Below, one piece after another: positions 1 to 7,571 of a DNA stretch of 32,240 nt. The notes beneath the pieces are model-generated. The model was not told the DNA's origin. It did not search any database and saw nothing but the letters and a program-made list of their open reading frames with translations. The position numbers were made by a program, and so were the translations under genes. The stretch's first letter is position 1, and every line of letters begins with the position of its first letter. Origin of the DNA: CALVUP01 sp964422195 (GTDB lineage: Bacteria; Bacillota_I; Bacilli_A; RF39; UBA660); the NCBI GenBank assembly GCA_964422195.1, contig CAYRAF010000007.1, forward strand, positions 1-32,240, written 5' to 3'.

Positions 1-1397
1 TCTAATCTTGCTTTTTCTACATTCAATATTTTTCCTCTAAGTGGTAGAATAGCTTGTCTCATACTATCTCTACCTTTAATTGCTGAACCACCTGCCGAAT
101 CACCCTCGACTAAGAAAATCTCACATTCTGAAGGATCTTTACTTTTACAATCTGATAATTTTCCATAAAAATTTGTAACATCTAAATCTCCTTTTCTTCT
201 TGTTAACTCACGAGCTTTTTTAGCAGCTACTCTAGCACGAGACGCTGTCATTCCCTTATCTATTATTACTCTTGCTTGATCTGGATTTTCCATTAAAAAT
301 CTTTCAAGTGCTTGAGAAAAAATTTTATCTGAAATTCCTCTACATTCACTATTACCAAGTTTTGTTTTAGTTTGCCCCTCAAATTGTGGATTTGGATGCT
401 TTATAGATACAATCATTGTTAATCCTTCTTTTACATCTTCACCACTTAAAGGATCATCCTTATCTTTTAGTATTCCAGCATCCTTAGCATATTTATTTAA
501 AACACGAGTTAAAGCTCTTTTAACACCATCTTCATGAGTACCACCTTCTGGAGTATTTATATTATTAACAAATGAATAAATACTTGAATTATAACTTTCA
601 TTATATTGCATTGATACTTCCAAAGATATATCCTTTTCTTCTCCATTACAAGAAATAATTGTTTCATGAATTGGTTTTTTATCTTTATTTAACATTTCTA
701 CATATTCATTTAAACCACCTTCATAGTGAAATGAATCTTTTTTATTATCTTCTCTTAAGTCATATAAAGAAATTCTAAGTCCTTTATTTAAAAATGCTAA
801 TTCTCTAAGCCTTGTTTTTAATATATCATAATCAAAAACAGTAGTTTCAGTAAAAATTTCAGGATCTGGTTTAAATGTAACTGTAGTTCCTGTTCTGTCA
901 ATCGGACATTCATCAATTATTTTTAATTCATCTTCAGCATGTCCACCGTTTGAATATCGTTGAAAATGTACTTTTCCATTTTTATATACTTTAACTTCTA
1001 ACCATTCACTAAGTGCATTAACAACAGAAGCTCCTACACCATGAAGTCCACCAGACACTTTATATCCTCCACCACCAAATTTTCCTCCGGCATGAAGGAC
1101 AGTATAAACTGTTTCTACCGTACTTTTTCCTGTTTTAGGATGAATTTCTACTGGTATTCCTCTACCATCATCTTTTACAGTTATTGTATTTTCTTTACCT
1201 ATTTCAACTTCAATATGTGTACAATATCCAGCAAGTGCCTCATCAATTGCATTATCAACAATTTCCCATACTAAATGATGAAGACCTCTAGAACTTGTTG
1301 TACCAATATACATACCAGGTCTCTTACGTACTGCTTCTAATCCTTCTAATACTTGGATAGAAGATGAATTATATTCTTGTTTTTTTTCATTATCCAT
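1..1397 (-). CDS. gyrB: DNA gyrase subunit B (3' part beyond window edge)
   Basis: ATPase subunit of DNA gyrase, which with GyrA introduces negative supercoils. About 465 N-terminal residues are present of a protein usually near 640; the gene runs off the left edge. The start is the ATG at 1397-1395, preceded by a GAAGG ribosome site lying in the end of recF (4-base gap). Seen: N-terminal LEAVRKRPGMYIG and the GHKL ATP-site segment EIVDNAIDEALAG, and near the window edge the Toprim motif EGDSAGGSAIKGRD followed by QAILPLRGKILNVEKAR. The ParE/GyrB ambiguity is settled for GyrB by the position after dnaA-dnaN-recF. It is probably transcribed with recF. High confidence. Confidence 0.97.
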   Translation of the reverse strand, partial: MDNEKKQEYNSSSIQVLEGLEAVRKRPGMYIGTTSSRGLHHLVWEIVDNAIDEALAGYCTHIEVEIGKENTITVKDDGRGIPVEIHPKTGKSTVETVYTVLHAGGKFGGGGYKVSGGLHGVGASVVNALSEWLEVKVYKNGKVHFQRYSNGGHAEDELKIIDECPIDRTGTTVTFKPDPEIFTETTVFDYDILKTRLRELAFLNKGLRISLYDLREDNKKDSFHYEGGLNEYVEMLNKDKKPIHETIISCNGEEKDISLEVSMQYNESYNSSIYSFVNNINTPEGGTHEDGVKRALTRVLNKYAKDAGILKDKDDPLSGEDVKEGLTMIVSIKHPNPQFEGQTKTKLGNSECRGISDKIFSQALERFLMENPDQARVIIDKGMTASRARVAAKKARELTRRKGDLDVTNFYGKLSDCKSKDPSECEIFLVEGDSAGGSAIKGRDSMRQAILPLRGKILNVEKARL

Positions 1398-1401
1398 ATA
1401 T

Positions 1402-2511
1402 TTACCTTCTTTCTACTTGTCCATTATTAACTTTAAAAATATAAGAATTATCAATTATTTTTTTACTTATTCCTTTTAAATCTGTAGCTGTTATTATTGT
1501 CTGAATATTGTTATCAATAAATTTTATCAATTTATTTTTCTTATTTTTATCTATTTCACTAAAAATATCATCTAATAATAATATAGGTGTATTATTTGTA
1601 TATACTTTAAATATTTCTATTTCAGATAATTTAAAACATATTACACTTAATCTCTGTTGACCTTGAGATCCAAATAATTTTATATTTTCTTTTTCTATAT
1701 AAAATTCAAAATCATCCCTATGAGGACCATATAAAGTCATACCTTGTATTAATTCTCTCTTGTAATTATCTTTATATTTTTTTTGTAACTTACTCCTTAT
1801 TTCATTTTCATCATAATTATCAACTTCTATATTATTTATATATTTTATATTTAACCCTTTTATTTTTGTAATTTCATAATAAATATCACCGATACTATTA
1901 TTTATATAATCAAGAAACTTTTTTCTTTCTTGATATATTTTTATTGCCTTATCTATCAATTTTTCAGTAATAATATTAAGATAATTTTTATCACTTAAAT
2001 TATTAATATATAACATTTTTAAATACTCGTTTCTAGTTTTTAATAATTTATTATACTCATTCAGTATCGTAATATATTTATTTGATATTTGACTTATTTC
2101 AATATTAAGTAAATTTCTTCTATTTGCCGGTGAGCCTTTTATTATTTCTAAATCATCTGGAGTAAATAAAATAACATTTAGATTAGAAATATAATCAGAT
2201 ATTTTTCTTATTTTTGTTTTATTTTTAAATACTTTTTTATCAATTTTAGAAATATCTATTTCTAAAGTATCTATCAAATTACCTTTTTTTACTTTTCCTA
2301 TTATCCTACTATTTTCTTTATCATATTTAATTAAATTTAAATCATTAATATTACGATGTGATTTTGTTAAAGCTAAAACATATATACTTTCAAGAATATT
2401 AGTTTTTCCTTGAGCATTATTTCCTATAAAAAGATTTATATTTTTATTTAATGAAATAGAAATTTTATCATAATTTCTATAATTTAATAATTCAATTTTT
2501 TTTAAAATCAT
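1402..2511 (-). CDS. recF: DNA replication and repair protein RecF
   Basis: SMC-like ATPase that with RecO/RecR loads RecA at gaps and stalled forks. The 369 residues match the family length. Seen: N-terminal KKIELLNYRNY, Walker A GNNAQGKTN (about residues 30-38), the ABC-type signature region FGSQGQQRLS and Walker B PILLLDDIFSEID near the C-terminus. The ATG at 2511 has no good ribosome site directly before it. The nearest, AGGTG, instead fits an 8-codon reading frame whose TGA overlaps this ATG, so translational coupling is likely. The gene lies 4 bases upstream of gyrB and is probably cotranscribed with it. The rlbA/yaaA gene usually found upstream in Firmicutes is absent; a ComK-family gene occupies the place. 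Confidence 0.96.
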   Translation of the reverse strand: MILKKIELLNYRNYDKISISLNKNINLFIGNNAQGKTNILESIYVLALTKSHRNINDLNLIKYDKENSRIIGKVKKGNLIDTLEIDISKIDKKVFKNKTKIRKISDYISNLNVILFTPDDLEIIKGSPANRRNLLNIEISQISNKYITILNEYNKLLKTRNEYLKMLYINNLSDKNYLNIITEKLIDKAIKIYQERKKFLDYINNSIGDIYYEITKIKGLNIKYINNIEVDNYDENEIRSKLQKKYKDNYKRELIQGMTLYGPHRDDFEFYIEKENIKLFGSQGQQRLSVICFKLSEIEIFKVYTNNTPILLLDDIFSEIDKNKKNKLIKFIDNNIQTIITATDLKGISKKIIDNSYIFKVNNGQVERR

Positions 2512-2534
2512 GTTATTGCTATAAAAATGCCCAT
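2508..2534 (-). CDS. 8-codon leader reading frame coupled to recF
   Basis: ATG GGC ATT TTT ATA GCA ATA ACA TGA (peptide MGIFIAIT). It is preceded by AAAAGGTGATTTT, the only good ribosome site upstream of recF, and its stop overlaps the recF start in an ATGA arrangement. This geometry is typical of translational coupling. It could be a functional leader, a remnant of a lost upstream gene such as rlbA, or chance. It is seen in sequence only. Confidence 0.4.
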   Translation of the reverse strand: MGIFIAIT

Positions 2535-2580
2535 AAAATCACCTTTTAATATTTTCTAATACTCCTATACGTACATTAAT

Positions 2581-2609
2581 ATTATAACATAAATAGAATA
2601 AAAAAAGAA
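2581..2609 (-). promoter_or_regulatory. Candidate extended -10 promoter for recF-gyrB
   Basis: On the minus strand an extended -10 TGTTATAAT (TATAAT at 2586-2581) sits about 50 bases upstream of the recF leader. A weak -35 TTCTTT lies 17 bases further up, inside the terminator hairpin of the comK-like gene. It would give recF-gyrB a transcription start separate from dnaA-dnaN. Confidence 0.5.
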
Positions 2610-2625
2610 CATTTTTGCCCTTTTT
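2600..2625 (-). terminator. Terminator after the comK-like gene
   Basis: Minus-strand stem AAAAAGGGCA / TGTTCTTTTT (10 pairs including two G-U) with an AAAA loop, running into T residues. It begins 11 bases after the comK-like stop codon and separates that gene from recF. Confidence 0.7.
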
Positions 2626-2636
2626 ATATACTTTTT

Positions 2637-3083
2637 TTAAATATTTCTATCTCTAAGGATTGATTCTAATCTTGTGGACCTATAAATTTGATGCTCAATA
2701 GATCTAAATGATACATCTAATTTAATTTTTTTACCATTTTTAAAATATATATTTGTATATCTTGTATCAATATTTTTTTCATATTTTTCTATATTATGAA
2801 GTGATATCCAAATACAGCTTTTTAGAAGTGGTGATTCCGTAGGAAAAAAAATTAAATAATTCTTTTCTTTTATTAATATAGGTATTTTATATCCATTACC
2901 TAATAAATTTGAACTACCAATTTTTCTACCCTCATATGTACTACCAAAATATTGACAACTATTATCCATTATTTCATATGTAGATTGATTTACTATATAT
3001 TCATTATCTACTTCTAATACCCTAGTTTTTTTCTCATCAATTGGTATTATTGCTAAAGTCTCTTCATTAATTTCATAATTCAT
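2637..3083 (-). CDS. comK: ComK-family competence transcription factor-like protein
   Basis: ComK in Bacillus is the master activator of DNA-uptake genes and binds paired AT-rich boxes. Identity rests on several blocks aligning in order with B. subtilis ComK as I recall it: IMDNSCQYFGSTYEGRK (residues 38-54; ComK has IVDRSCRFFGSSYAGRK), LIFFPTESP (77-85), CIWIS (90-94; CGWIS in ComK) and FKNGKKIKLDVSFRSIEHQ with QIYRSTRL after it (114-139). At 148 residues it lacks roughly the last 40 residues of the 192-residue B. subtilis protein, a part thought to affect multimerisation and DNA binding, so its activity may differ. The ATG at 3083 follows an unusual GGGGG ribosome site. It lies between dnaN and recF, with terminators on both sides. 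No other competence gene is in the window. Family call is fairly sure; role is inferred. Confidence 0.8.
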   Translation of the reverse strand: MNYEINEETLAIIPIDEKKTRVLEVDNEYIVNQSTYEIMDNSCQYFGSTYEGRKIGSSNLLGNGYKIPILIKEKNYLIFFPTESPLLKSCIWISLHNIEKYEKNIDTRYTNIYFKNGKKIKLDVSFRSIEHQIYRSTRLESILRDRNI

Positions 3084-3095
3084 ATATATTCCCCC

Positions 3096-3121
3096 AAAAA
3101 AAAATTCTACAATAAATGTAG
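3096..3121 (-). terminator. Hairpin and T9 tract between dnaN and the comK-like gene
   Basis: On the minus strand CTACA-TTTAT-TGTAG (3121-3107) is followed by AA and nine Ts (3104-3096), then GGGGG serving as the comK-like ribosome site. A second, more distant copy of the left arm (complement of 3146-3154) can pair over nine bases with the same right arm. This looks like the dnaA-dnaN terminator, or an attenuator in the comK-like leader. Confidence 0.5.
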
Positions 3122-3167
3122 TATTTTTAAATTAACATTTTTATATGTAGAATTTTGTTGTTTTTTA

Positions 3168-4286
3168 TTAGTATGTTCTAATAGGTAACACTAACTCTGT
3201 TAATGTTTCATCTTCATTAGATTTGATTATTATTGGTTTTACTTCACCGAAGAATAAAATATTAACATTATCTGTGGAAAAAGCTTTTAAAGCATCCATC
3301 ATATATTTAGAACTAAATGATATTTTAATACTTTCATCATTTTCATTTATTATTTGCATTTTTTCTTCTACTTTTCCTATTTCTGCAACATAAGATTTTA
3401 ATTTCATATTTGTATTATCTATTTCTAATGTTATTATATTTTTTTCTTTATCTGTTGCTAATATACTTGTTCTATCTAAAGTATTATAAAATAAATTTTT
3501 ATCAACAGTAATTTTTAAAATATGATCTTCTGGTATTAGATTTGATGTATTTGGATATGATCCACTTATTAATCTTGTTTGAAATAGCATATTATTATAT
3601 TTAAATAAAAGTTTATTATTAAATATATTAATTTCTATATTTCCTTCATTTGATAGTATTTTTGAATATTCTAATAAATTTTTACTAGGTATAATTAAAT
3701 TAAATGACTCTTTATTTTCACTTAAATTAACTATTTTTCTTGATAAACGATATGAATCAGTAGAATTACATTCTAATATATTACCTACTATATTAAAATT
3801 TATTCCTGTAAGTGTAGGTTTTGATTCATCTGTTGAAGCTGCAAAACAAGTTTGATTAATAATATCATTAAATATATCCTTATCTATCATAACTTTATTT
3901 TTACTTTCTTCTAATTTAATTGATGGATATTCTTTAATATTGATACCATTTAAATTAAATTCAGAATTATCAGTATAAATTAAAACTTTAGAATCATCAA
4001 TAACTTCAATATTAATTACTTCATCTGGTAACTTTCTTACTATATCTAATATATATCTACCTTGTATTACAATATTACCTTCTTCTTGAATTTTTAAATT
4101 TTCATCATCATTATCAATATAAGTTTGAATTGTAATATCATTATCTGATGCTGTTAATATTAACTTATTATTTTTTACTTCAAAACAAATACCAGCAAGT
4201 ACAGGAATAATATTTTTACTTGATAAAGCTTTAGATACTTTATTTAATTCCTCTAATAAAATATTTTTTTTAATTTCAATTTTCAT
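3168..4286 (-). CDS. dnaN: DNA polymerase III beta sliding clamp
   Basis: Ring-shaped dimeric clamp that tethers DNA polymerase III to DNA. Its 372 residues are the normal family length, covering three beta-clamp domains. Seen: an N-terminus of the form MKIEIKKNILLEELNKVSKALSSK, the middle-domain segment TCFAASTDESKPTLTGI, and the C-terminal LVLPIRTY that closes the third domain. It is directly downstream of dnaA across 125 bases that hold the putative unwinding element, in the standard dnaA-dnaN order. The ATG is preceded by AGAAGTGA. Nothing odd. Confidence 0.97.
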   Translation of the reverse strand: MKIEIKKNILLEELNKVSKALSSKNIIPVLAGICFEVKNNKLILTASDNDITIQTYIDNDDENLKIQEEGNIVIQGRYILDIVRKLPDEVINIEVIDDSKVLIYTDNSEFNLNGINIKEYPSIKLEESKNKVMIDKDIFNDIINQTCFAASTDESKPTLTGINFNIVGNILECNSTDSYRLSRKIVNLSENKESFNLIIPSKNLLEYSKILSNEGNIEINIFNNKLLFKYNNMLFQTRLISGSYPNTSNLIPEDHILKITVDKNLFYNTLDRTSILATDKEKNIITLEIDNTNMKLKSYVAEIGKVEEKMQIINENDESIKISFSSKYMMDALKAFSTDNVNILFFGEVKPIIIKSNEDETLTELVLPIRTY

Positions 4287-4314
4287 ATTATCACTTCTTT
4301 CTTTTTTTATATTT

Positions 4315-4345
4315 TTATTATTATTACTGTTGAAATTGTTGATAA
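4315..4345 (-). other. Putative origin unwinding element (box pair plus triplet run)
   Basis: Read in the dnaA direction, two abutting DnaA-box-like 9-mers, TTATCAACA (4345-4337; one mismatch to TTATCCACA) and ATTTCAACA (4336-4328), are followed by G and four TAA triplets (4326-4315), then an A/T-only stretch. The same arrangement (tandem boxes, TAN triplets, AT-rich tract between dnaA and dnaN) forms the B. subtilis unwinding region with its DnaA-trio. Confidence 0.6.
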
Positions 4346-4411
4346 CTCCTTTTTATCCTTATTTAATAAAGATTTTGTTTAAATATTTGTGTTAATTAAT
4401 TGTTGAAAAGA

Positions 4412-5782
4412 TTATTTTTTTGAACAACTATTAATTTCTTTTTTTAAAATATCTAATATTTGTCTTAATTCATCATTAACTTTCATTTCTCTTTCTATTT
4501 TTTCACATGAATGAATAACAGTTGAATGATCTTTTCCACCAAATTCAATACCTAATTTAGGAAAAGATTCATCAGTAAAATTTCTACATAAATACATAGC
4601 TATTTGTCTTGGAAAAGCAACATTATAATTTCTTTTCTTACTTTTTAAATCATCAATAGATATTTTGAAATATTCTGCTACTATTCTTTGTATTTTATGA
4701 ACATCATCTTTTTCATAAGATCCTTTACTTACATAATCTGTTAAAGCATCCATTGCTAATTCAATTGTTATATCAGATCCTCCCATCATAGATGAATAAG
4801 CTAATAATCTATTAATAGATCCTTCTAATTGTCTTACATCACCACTAACATTATAAGCAATATATTCTATAACATCATCAGGTATATTCTTTTCAATAAT
4901 AGAAGCAGCAATTTTCTTTTTTACAATAGCTACTCTTAAATCAAAATTAGGTGGTTGTATATCAACAGTTATTCCCCAACAAAATCTTGTTTTTAAACGA
5001 TCTTCTAATTTTTTTAAATCATCTGGAGATCTATCTGAAGATATAATTATCTGCTTATTACTATTATATAATGAATTAAAAGTATGAAAAAACTCTTGTT
5101 GAGATTGAGTAGTTCCTCCTAAAAATTGAATATCATCAATAATTAATACATCTATGTTCCTATATTTATCTTTAAATAAATCAATAACATCAATATTATT
5201 TTCATTATTTTTTTTATTAATACCAACAAAATCTTCTATAAATTTATCACTTGTGACATATAATACTCTTTTATTAGAATGATCATTAATATAATTTCCT
5301 ATTGCATGCCTTAAATGTGTCTTCCCAAGTCCACTATTTCCATCTATAAATAAAGGATTATATATACTTCCAGGATTTTCAGCAACAGCTACTGCTGTAG
5401 TATGTGCAAGTCTATTACTATTACCAACAACAAAATTTTCAAAAGTATATTTTTTAATTAAATTAGTTTCAAAATTATTATTAGAAGGATTATTATTAAT
5501 TATTTCTTCTTTTTTATCTTCAATTAAACTATTAATTTCATCTTCTAAGAAATATTCAACACCCTTATAATCTTCAATATCCAAAGATAAAATTTCATCA
5601 ATAATATCTTTATATTTATCGTTAATGTGTGTTTTATGAATAGACATTGGTACAATTACTCTTAAATAACCGTTATTAATATCAAATAAAGAAGTGTCTT
5701 TAAACCAAGTTTCAAACGAAAGCGTTGATATTTTAGTTTTTATTTTGTCTAAAAAATTAGACCACATAATATTATAATTCAA
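4412..5782 (-). CDS. dnaA: Chromosomal replication initiator DnaA
   Basis: AAA+ ATPase that binds DnaA boxes, opens the origin and helps load DnaB. I chose the TTG at 5782-5780 as start: GGAGG (5795-5791) lies 8 bases upstream, and the resulting N-terminus MNYNIMWSNFLDKI aligns with family members. A GTG at 5797 overlaps that ribosome site, and the ATG at 5767 is too far from it. Domain I includes STLSFETWF. Domain III has Walker A GNSGLGKTHL (lysine near residue 154; the first glycines differ from the usual GGVGLGKT) and Walker B VLIIDDIQFLGG, with GDVRQLEGSINRL near its end. Domain IV carries the DNA-reading GKDHSTVIHSCEKIE. About 456 residues, normal length. Origin boxes lie just upstream. 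Confidence 0.97.
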   Translation of the reverse strand: MNYNIMWSNFLDKIKTKISTLSFETWFKDTSLFDINNGYLRVIVPMSIHKTHINDKYKDIIDEILSLDIEDYKGVEYFLEDEINSLIEDKKEEIINNNPSNNNFETNLIKKYTFENFVVGNSNRLAHTTAVAVAENPGSIYNPLFIDGNSGLGKTHLRHAIGNYINDHSNKRVLYVTSDKFIEDFVGINKKNNENNIDVIDLFKDKYRNIDVLIIDDIQFLGGTTQSQQEFFHTFNSLYNSNKQIIISSDRSPDDLKKLEDRLKTRFCWGITVDIQPPNFDLRVAIVKKKIAASIIEKNIPDDVIEYIAYNVSGDVRQLEGSINRLLAYSSMMGGSDITIELAMDALTDYVSKGSYEKDDVHKIQRIVAEYFKISIDDLKSKKRNYNVAFPRQIAMYLCRNFTDESFPKLGIEFGGKDHSTVIHSCEKIEREMKVNDELRQILDILKKEINSCSKK

Positions 5783-5874
5783 ATTCAACACCTCCACCCT
5801 GAAAATAAAGTTTTCTTTAAATTTATTTTAAAACAAATAAACATAAAAATAAAGTAAAAAAAGTGAAAAAAAAT

Positions 5875-5992
5875 TTATGCACAAATAATAAACAGAGTTA
5901 TCCACAATTTATATCTTTATATAATATGATAATTTTTAATTTTCCACAAGTGTTAATTTTTTTATCCACAAATTTAAATTTAAATTTCCACA
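5875..5992 (+). other. Origin of replication: cluster of DnaA boxes (oriC)
   Basis: Between the divergent dnaA and rpmH genes lie five same-orientation 9-mers: TTATGCACA (5875-5883, fits TTATNCACA), TTATCCACA (5898-5906, perfect), TTTTCCACA (5940-5948), TTATCCACA (5962-5970, perfect) and ATTTCCACA (5984-5992). Start-to-start spacings are 23, 42, 22 and 22, close to multiples of two helical turns. The surrounding 5783-6094 is nearly all A/T and holds no convincing gene. With the element between dnaA and dnaN it forms a bipartite origin. Confidence 0.9.
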
Positions 5993-6036
5993 AAGTTGTT
6001 AATTATGTGAAAAAAGTAGAAAAACTTTATTTTTTA

Positions 6037-6065
6037 TTGACAAATTACTTAATAATTATTACAAT
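6037..6065 (+). promoter_or_regulatory. Promoter of rpmH-rnpA operon
   Basis: TTGACA at 6037-6042, a 17-base spacer, and TACAAT at 6060-6065. This is a near-consensus housekeeping sigma promoter about 30 bases before the rpmH start and just beyond the last DnaA box. Confidence 0.8.
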
Positions 6066-6094
6066 AATGTAGATTTATGTCTGGAGGTGGAACA

Positions 6095-6217
6095 ATGAAA
6101 AGAACATTTCAACCAAATAATAGAAAAAAATCAAAAAAGCAAGGTTTTTTTGCAAGAATGAAAACTAATATAATCAATCGTCGTCGTAAAAAGGGACGTA
6201 AGAGATTATCTAAATAG
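6095..6217 (+). CDS. rpmH: 50S ribosomal protein L34
   Basis: Small basic protein of the large ribosomal subunit. The 40 codons begin MKRTFQPNNRKKSKKQGFFA and end RRRKKGRKRLSK, which is the L34 pattern (MKRTFQPN..., ...RRRKGRKxLS). It is slightly shorter than the usual 44 residues, with the shortening in the middle. The ATG follows CTGGAGGTGGAACA, a strong ribosome site. It is the first gene to the right of the origin and is followed by rnpA, the conserved order. Confidence 0.97.
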   Translation: MKRTFQPNNRKKSKKQGFFARMKTNIINRRRKKGRKRLSK

Positions 6218-6218
6218 T

Positions 6219-6242
6219 CCACTGTTTTAACAGTGGTTTTTT
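6219..6242 (+). terminator. Terminator/attenuator between rpmH and rnpA
   Basis: CCACTG (6219-6224) and CAGTGG (6231-6236) form a stem, extendable to eight pairs, followed by TTTTTT. It starts 2 bases after the rpmH stop. It probably lowers read-through into rnpA, since L34 is needed in far larger amounts than RNase P protein. Confidence 0.75.
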
Positions 6243-6259
6243 AGTAAGGATGTGATTTT

Positions 6260-6616
6260 ATGAAAAAAATCAATATTATAAAGGAAAACCATATTTTTCA
6301 ACAAATGATAAATAGTAATAAATATGTAAAAAACAAAAATTTTGTTATTTATTATAGAAATAACGAATTGAAAAACTATAGATTTGGTATTTCTGTAGGA
6401 AAAAAAATAGGAAATGCAGTTATACGAAATAAATATAAAAGAAAATTAAGAAATATAATAGATAATAATAAAAAAATCTATGAAAATAATCTAGATTATA
6501 TTATAATATTAAGAAAGAACTGTTTAAATTTAAACTTTTTAGAAATGAATGACAGTTTTATATCATTAATAAATAATATAAAGAAAGAGGATATATATGA
6601 AAAAACAAATAAATAG
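6260..6616 (+). CDS. rnpA: Ribonuclease P protein component
   Basis: Protein subunit of RNase P, which helps the catalytic RNA bind pre-tRNA 5' leaders. At 118 residues it has family length and is very basic. Seen: the RNR-type core RFGISVGKKIGNAVIRNKYKRKLR, preceded by the FVIYYR strand that lines the leader-binding cleft. The RNase P RNA gene is not in the window. The end overlaps the start of yidC by 20 bases. The start ATG follows AAGGATGTGATTTT. Confidence 0.95.
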   Translation: MKKINIIKENHIFQQMINSNKYVKNKNFVIYYRNNELKNYRFGISVGKKIGNAVIRNKYKRKLRNIIDNNKKIYENNLDYIIILRKNCLNLNFLEMNDSFISLINNIKKEDIYEKTNK

Positions 6617-7571
6617 AATATCAAAAATATTTTTAATTTTAGTTATAGTAATATCTTTAACAGGATGTACTAAAACATTAACAACAAAAGATAAAAAAGT
6701 AATAAAAAATCCAGAAACAGGACAAAGTTTAACTGCTAATATATTATGTCAACCAAAAAATAAGAAAACTTTAGAAGTTTATGAAAAAAATAAAAAGATA
6801 TTAAAAAAAGAATATAAAATTGAAATAAAGAAACTACCAGAATGTAAAGATTTAAAAGTAAATAGTGGTGGATACGAAGGTTTATGGACTAATATATTTG
6901 TAAAACCATTAGCTTGGTTTATTATTCAAGTTGGTAATATTGTTAATAATTATGGTCTTGCGCTAATAATAACAAGTTTAATTATAAGATTTATAGTATT
7001 CCCATTAACTAGAAAAAGTGCTATGCAATCAGAATTATTAAAAGAAGCACAAAAAGATTTAAATAAAATAGAAAAAAAATATGCTAATAAAAATGATCAA
7101 GAATCATTAATGAAGAAAAGTCAAGAAATGACTATGGTTTATAAAAAACACGGAATAAACCCAGTTGCAGGTTGCTTAGTAGCATTAATTCAATTACCTT
7201 TATTTATCGCATTCTTTGAAGCTATTAATAGAGTACCAGCAATTTTTGAAGATAAGTTTTTAACATTACAAATGGGTACTACTCCAATGATAGGTATTAC
7301 AAATGGTAATTATTTATATGGTCTATTGATTATTTTAATCGCGGCAACTACATATTTTAGTTTTAAATTTTCTACCGCAGATGCTCAAGCTTCCGCAGGT
7401 TCAGCTGGTATGAATATGAAGAAAATGCCAATGATAATGACAATAATGATAGTTGTAATGGGTATGTTTATGACCTCAGCTATTGGAATATATTGGGTTA
7501 CAACAAATTTATTTACTGTAATTCAAAATATATTAATTAAAAGGAGTAGAGAAAAAAATGGAAAAGTATAA
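6597..7571 (+). CDS. yidC: Membrane protein insertase YidC/SpoIIIJ (lipoprotein type)
   Basis: Inserts and folds membrane proteins, alone or with SecYEG. The N-terminus has a lipoprotein signal peptide with lipobox LTGC (Cys about residue 24), typical of Gram-positive YidC. A variable charged region of about 60 residues follows, then the YidC/Oxa1 core with transmembrane segments starting near GLALIITSLIIRFIVFPLT; the arginine in that segment is the conserved hydrophilic-groove residue. Further core segments are NPVAGCLVALIQLPLFIAFFEAI and SAIGIYWVTTNLFTVIQ. At 324 residues it is slightly long for the Gram-positive form. It overlaps both rnpA and jag, so the block is cotranscribed. Confidence 0.95.
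   Translation: MKKQINRISKIFLILVIVISLTGCTKTLTTKDKKVIKNPETGQSLTANILCQPKNKKTLEVYEKNKKILKKEYKIEIKKLPECKDLKVNSGGYEGLWTNIFVKPLAWFIIQVGNIVNNYGLALIITSLIIRFIVFPLTRKSAMQSELLKEAQKDLNKIEKKYANKNDQESLMKKSQEMTMVYKKHGINPVAGCLVALIQLPLFIAFFEAINRVPAIFEDKFLTLQMGTTPMIGITNGNYLYGLLIILIAATTYFSFKFSTADAQASAGSAGMNMKKMPMIMTIMIVVMGMFMTSAIGIYWVTTNLFTVIQNILIKRSREKNGKV

Noticed and set aside
1041..1274. 77-codon open frame inside gyrB on the opposite strand
   Set aside because: Shadow of conserved gyrB sequence.
3129..3141. AAAT-N5-TTTT resembling half of a ComK box upstream of the comK-like gene
   Set aside because: One mismatch, no properly spaced second box, and such matches are expected by chance in DNA this AT-rich.
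5863..6072. 69-codon open frame in the origin region
   Set aside because: It overlaps all the DnaA boxes and the rpmH promoter, has no ribosome site, and its composition only reflects AT-rich origin DNA.
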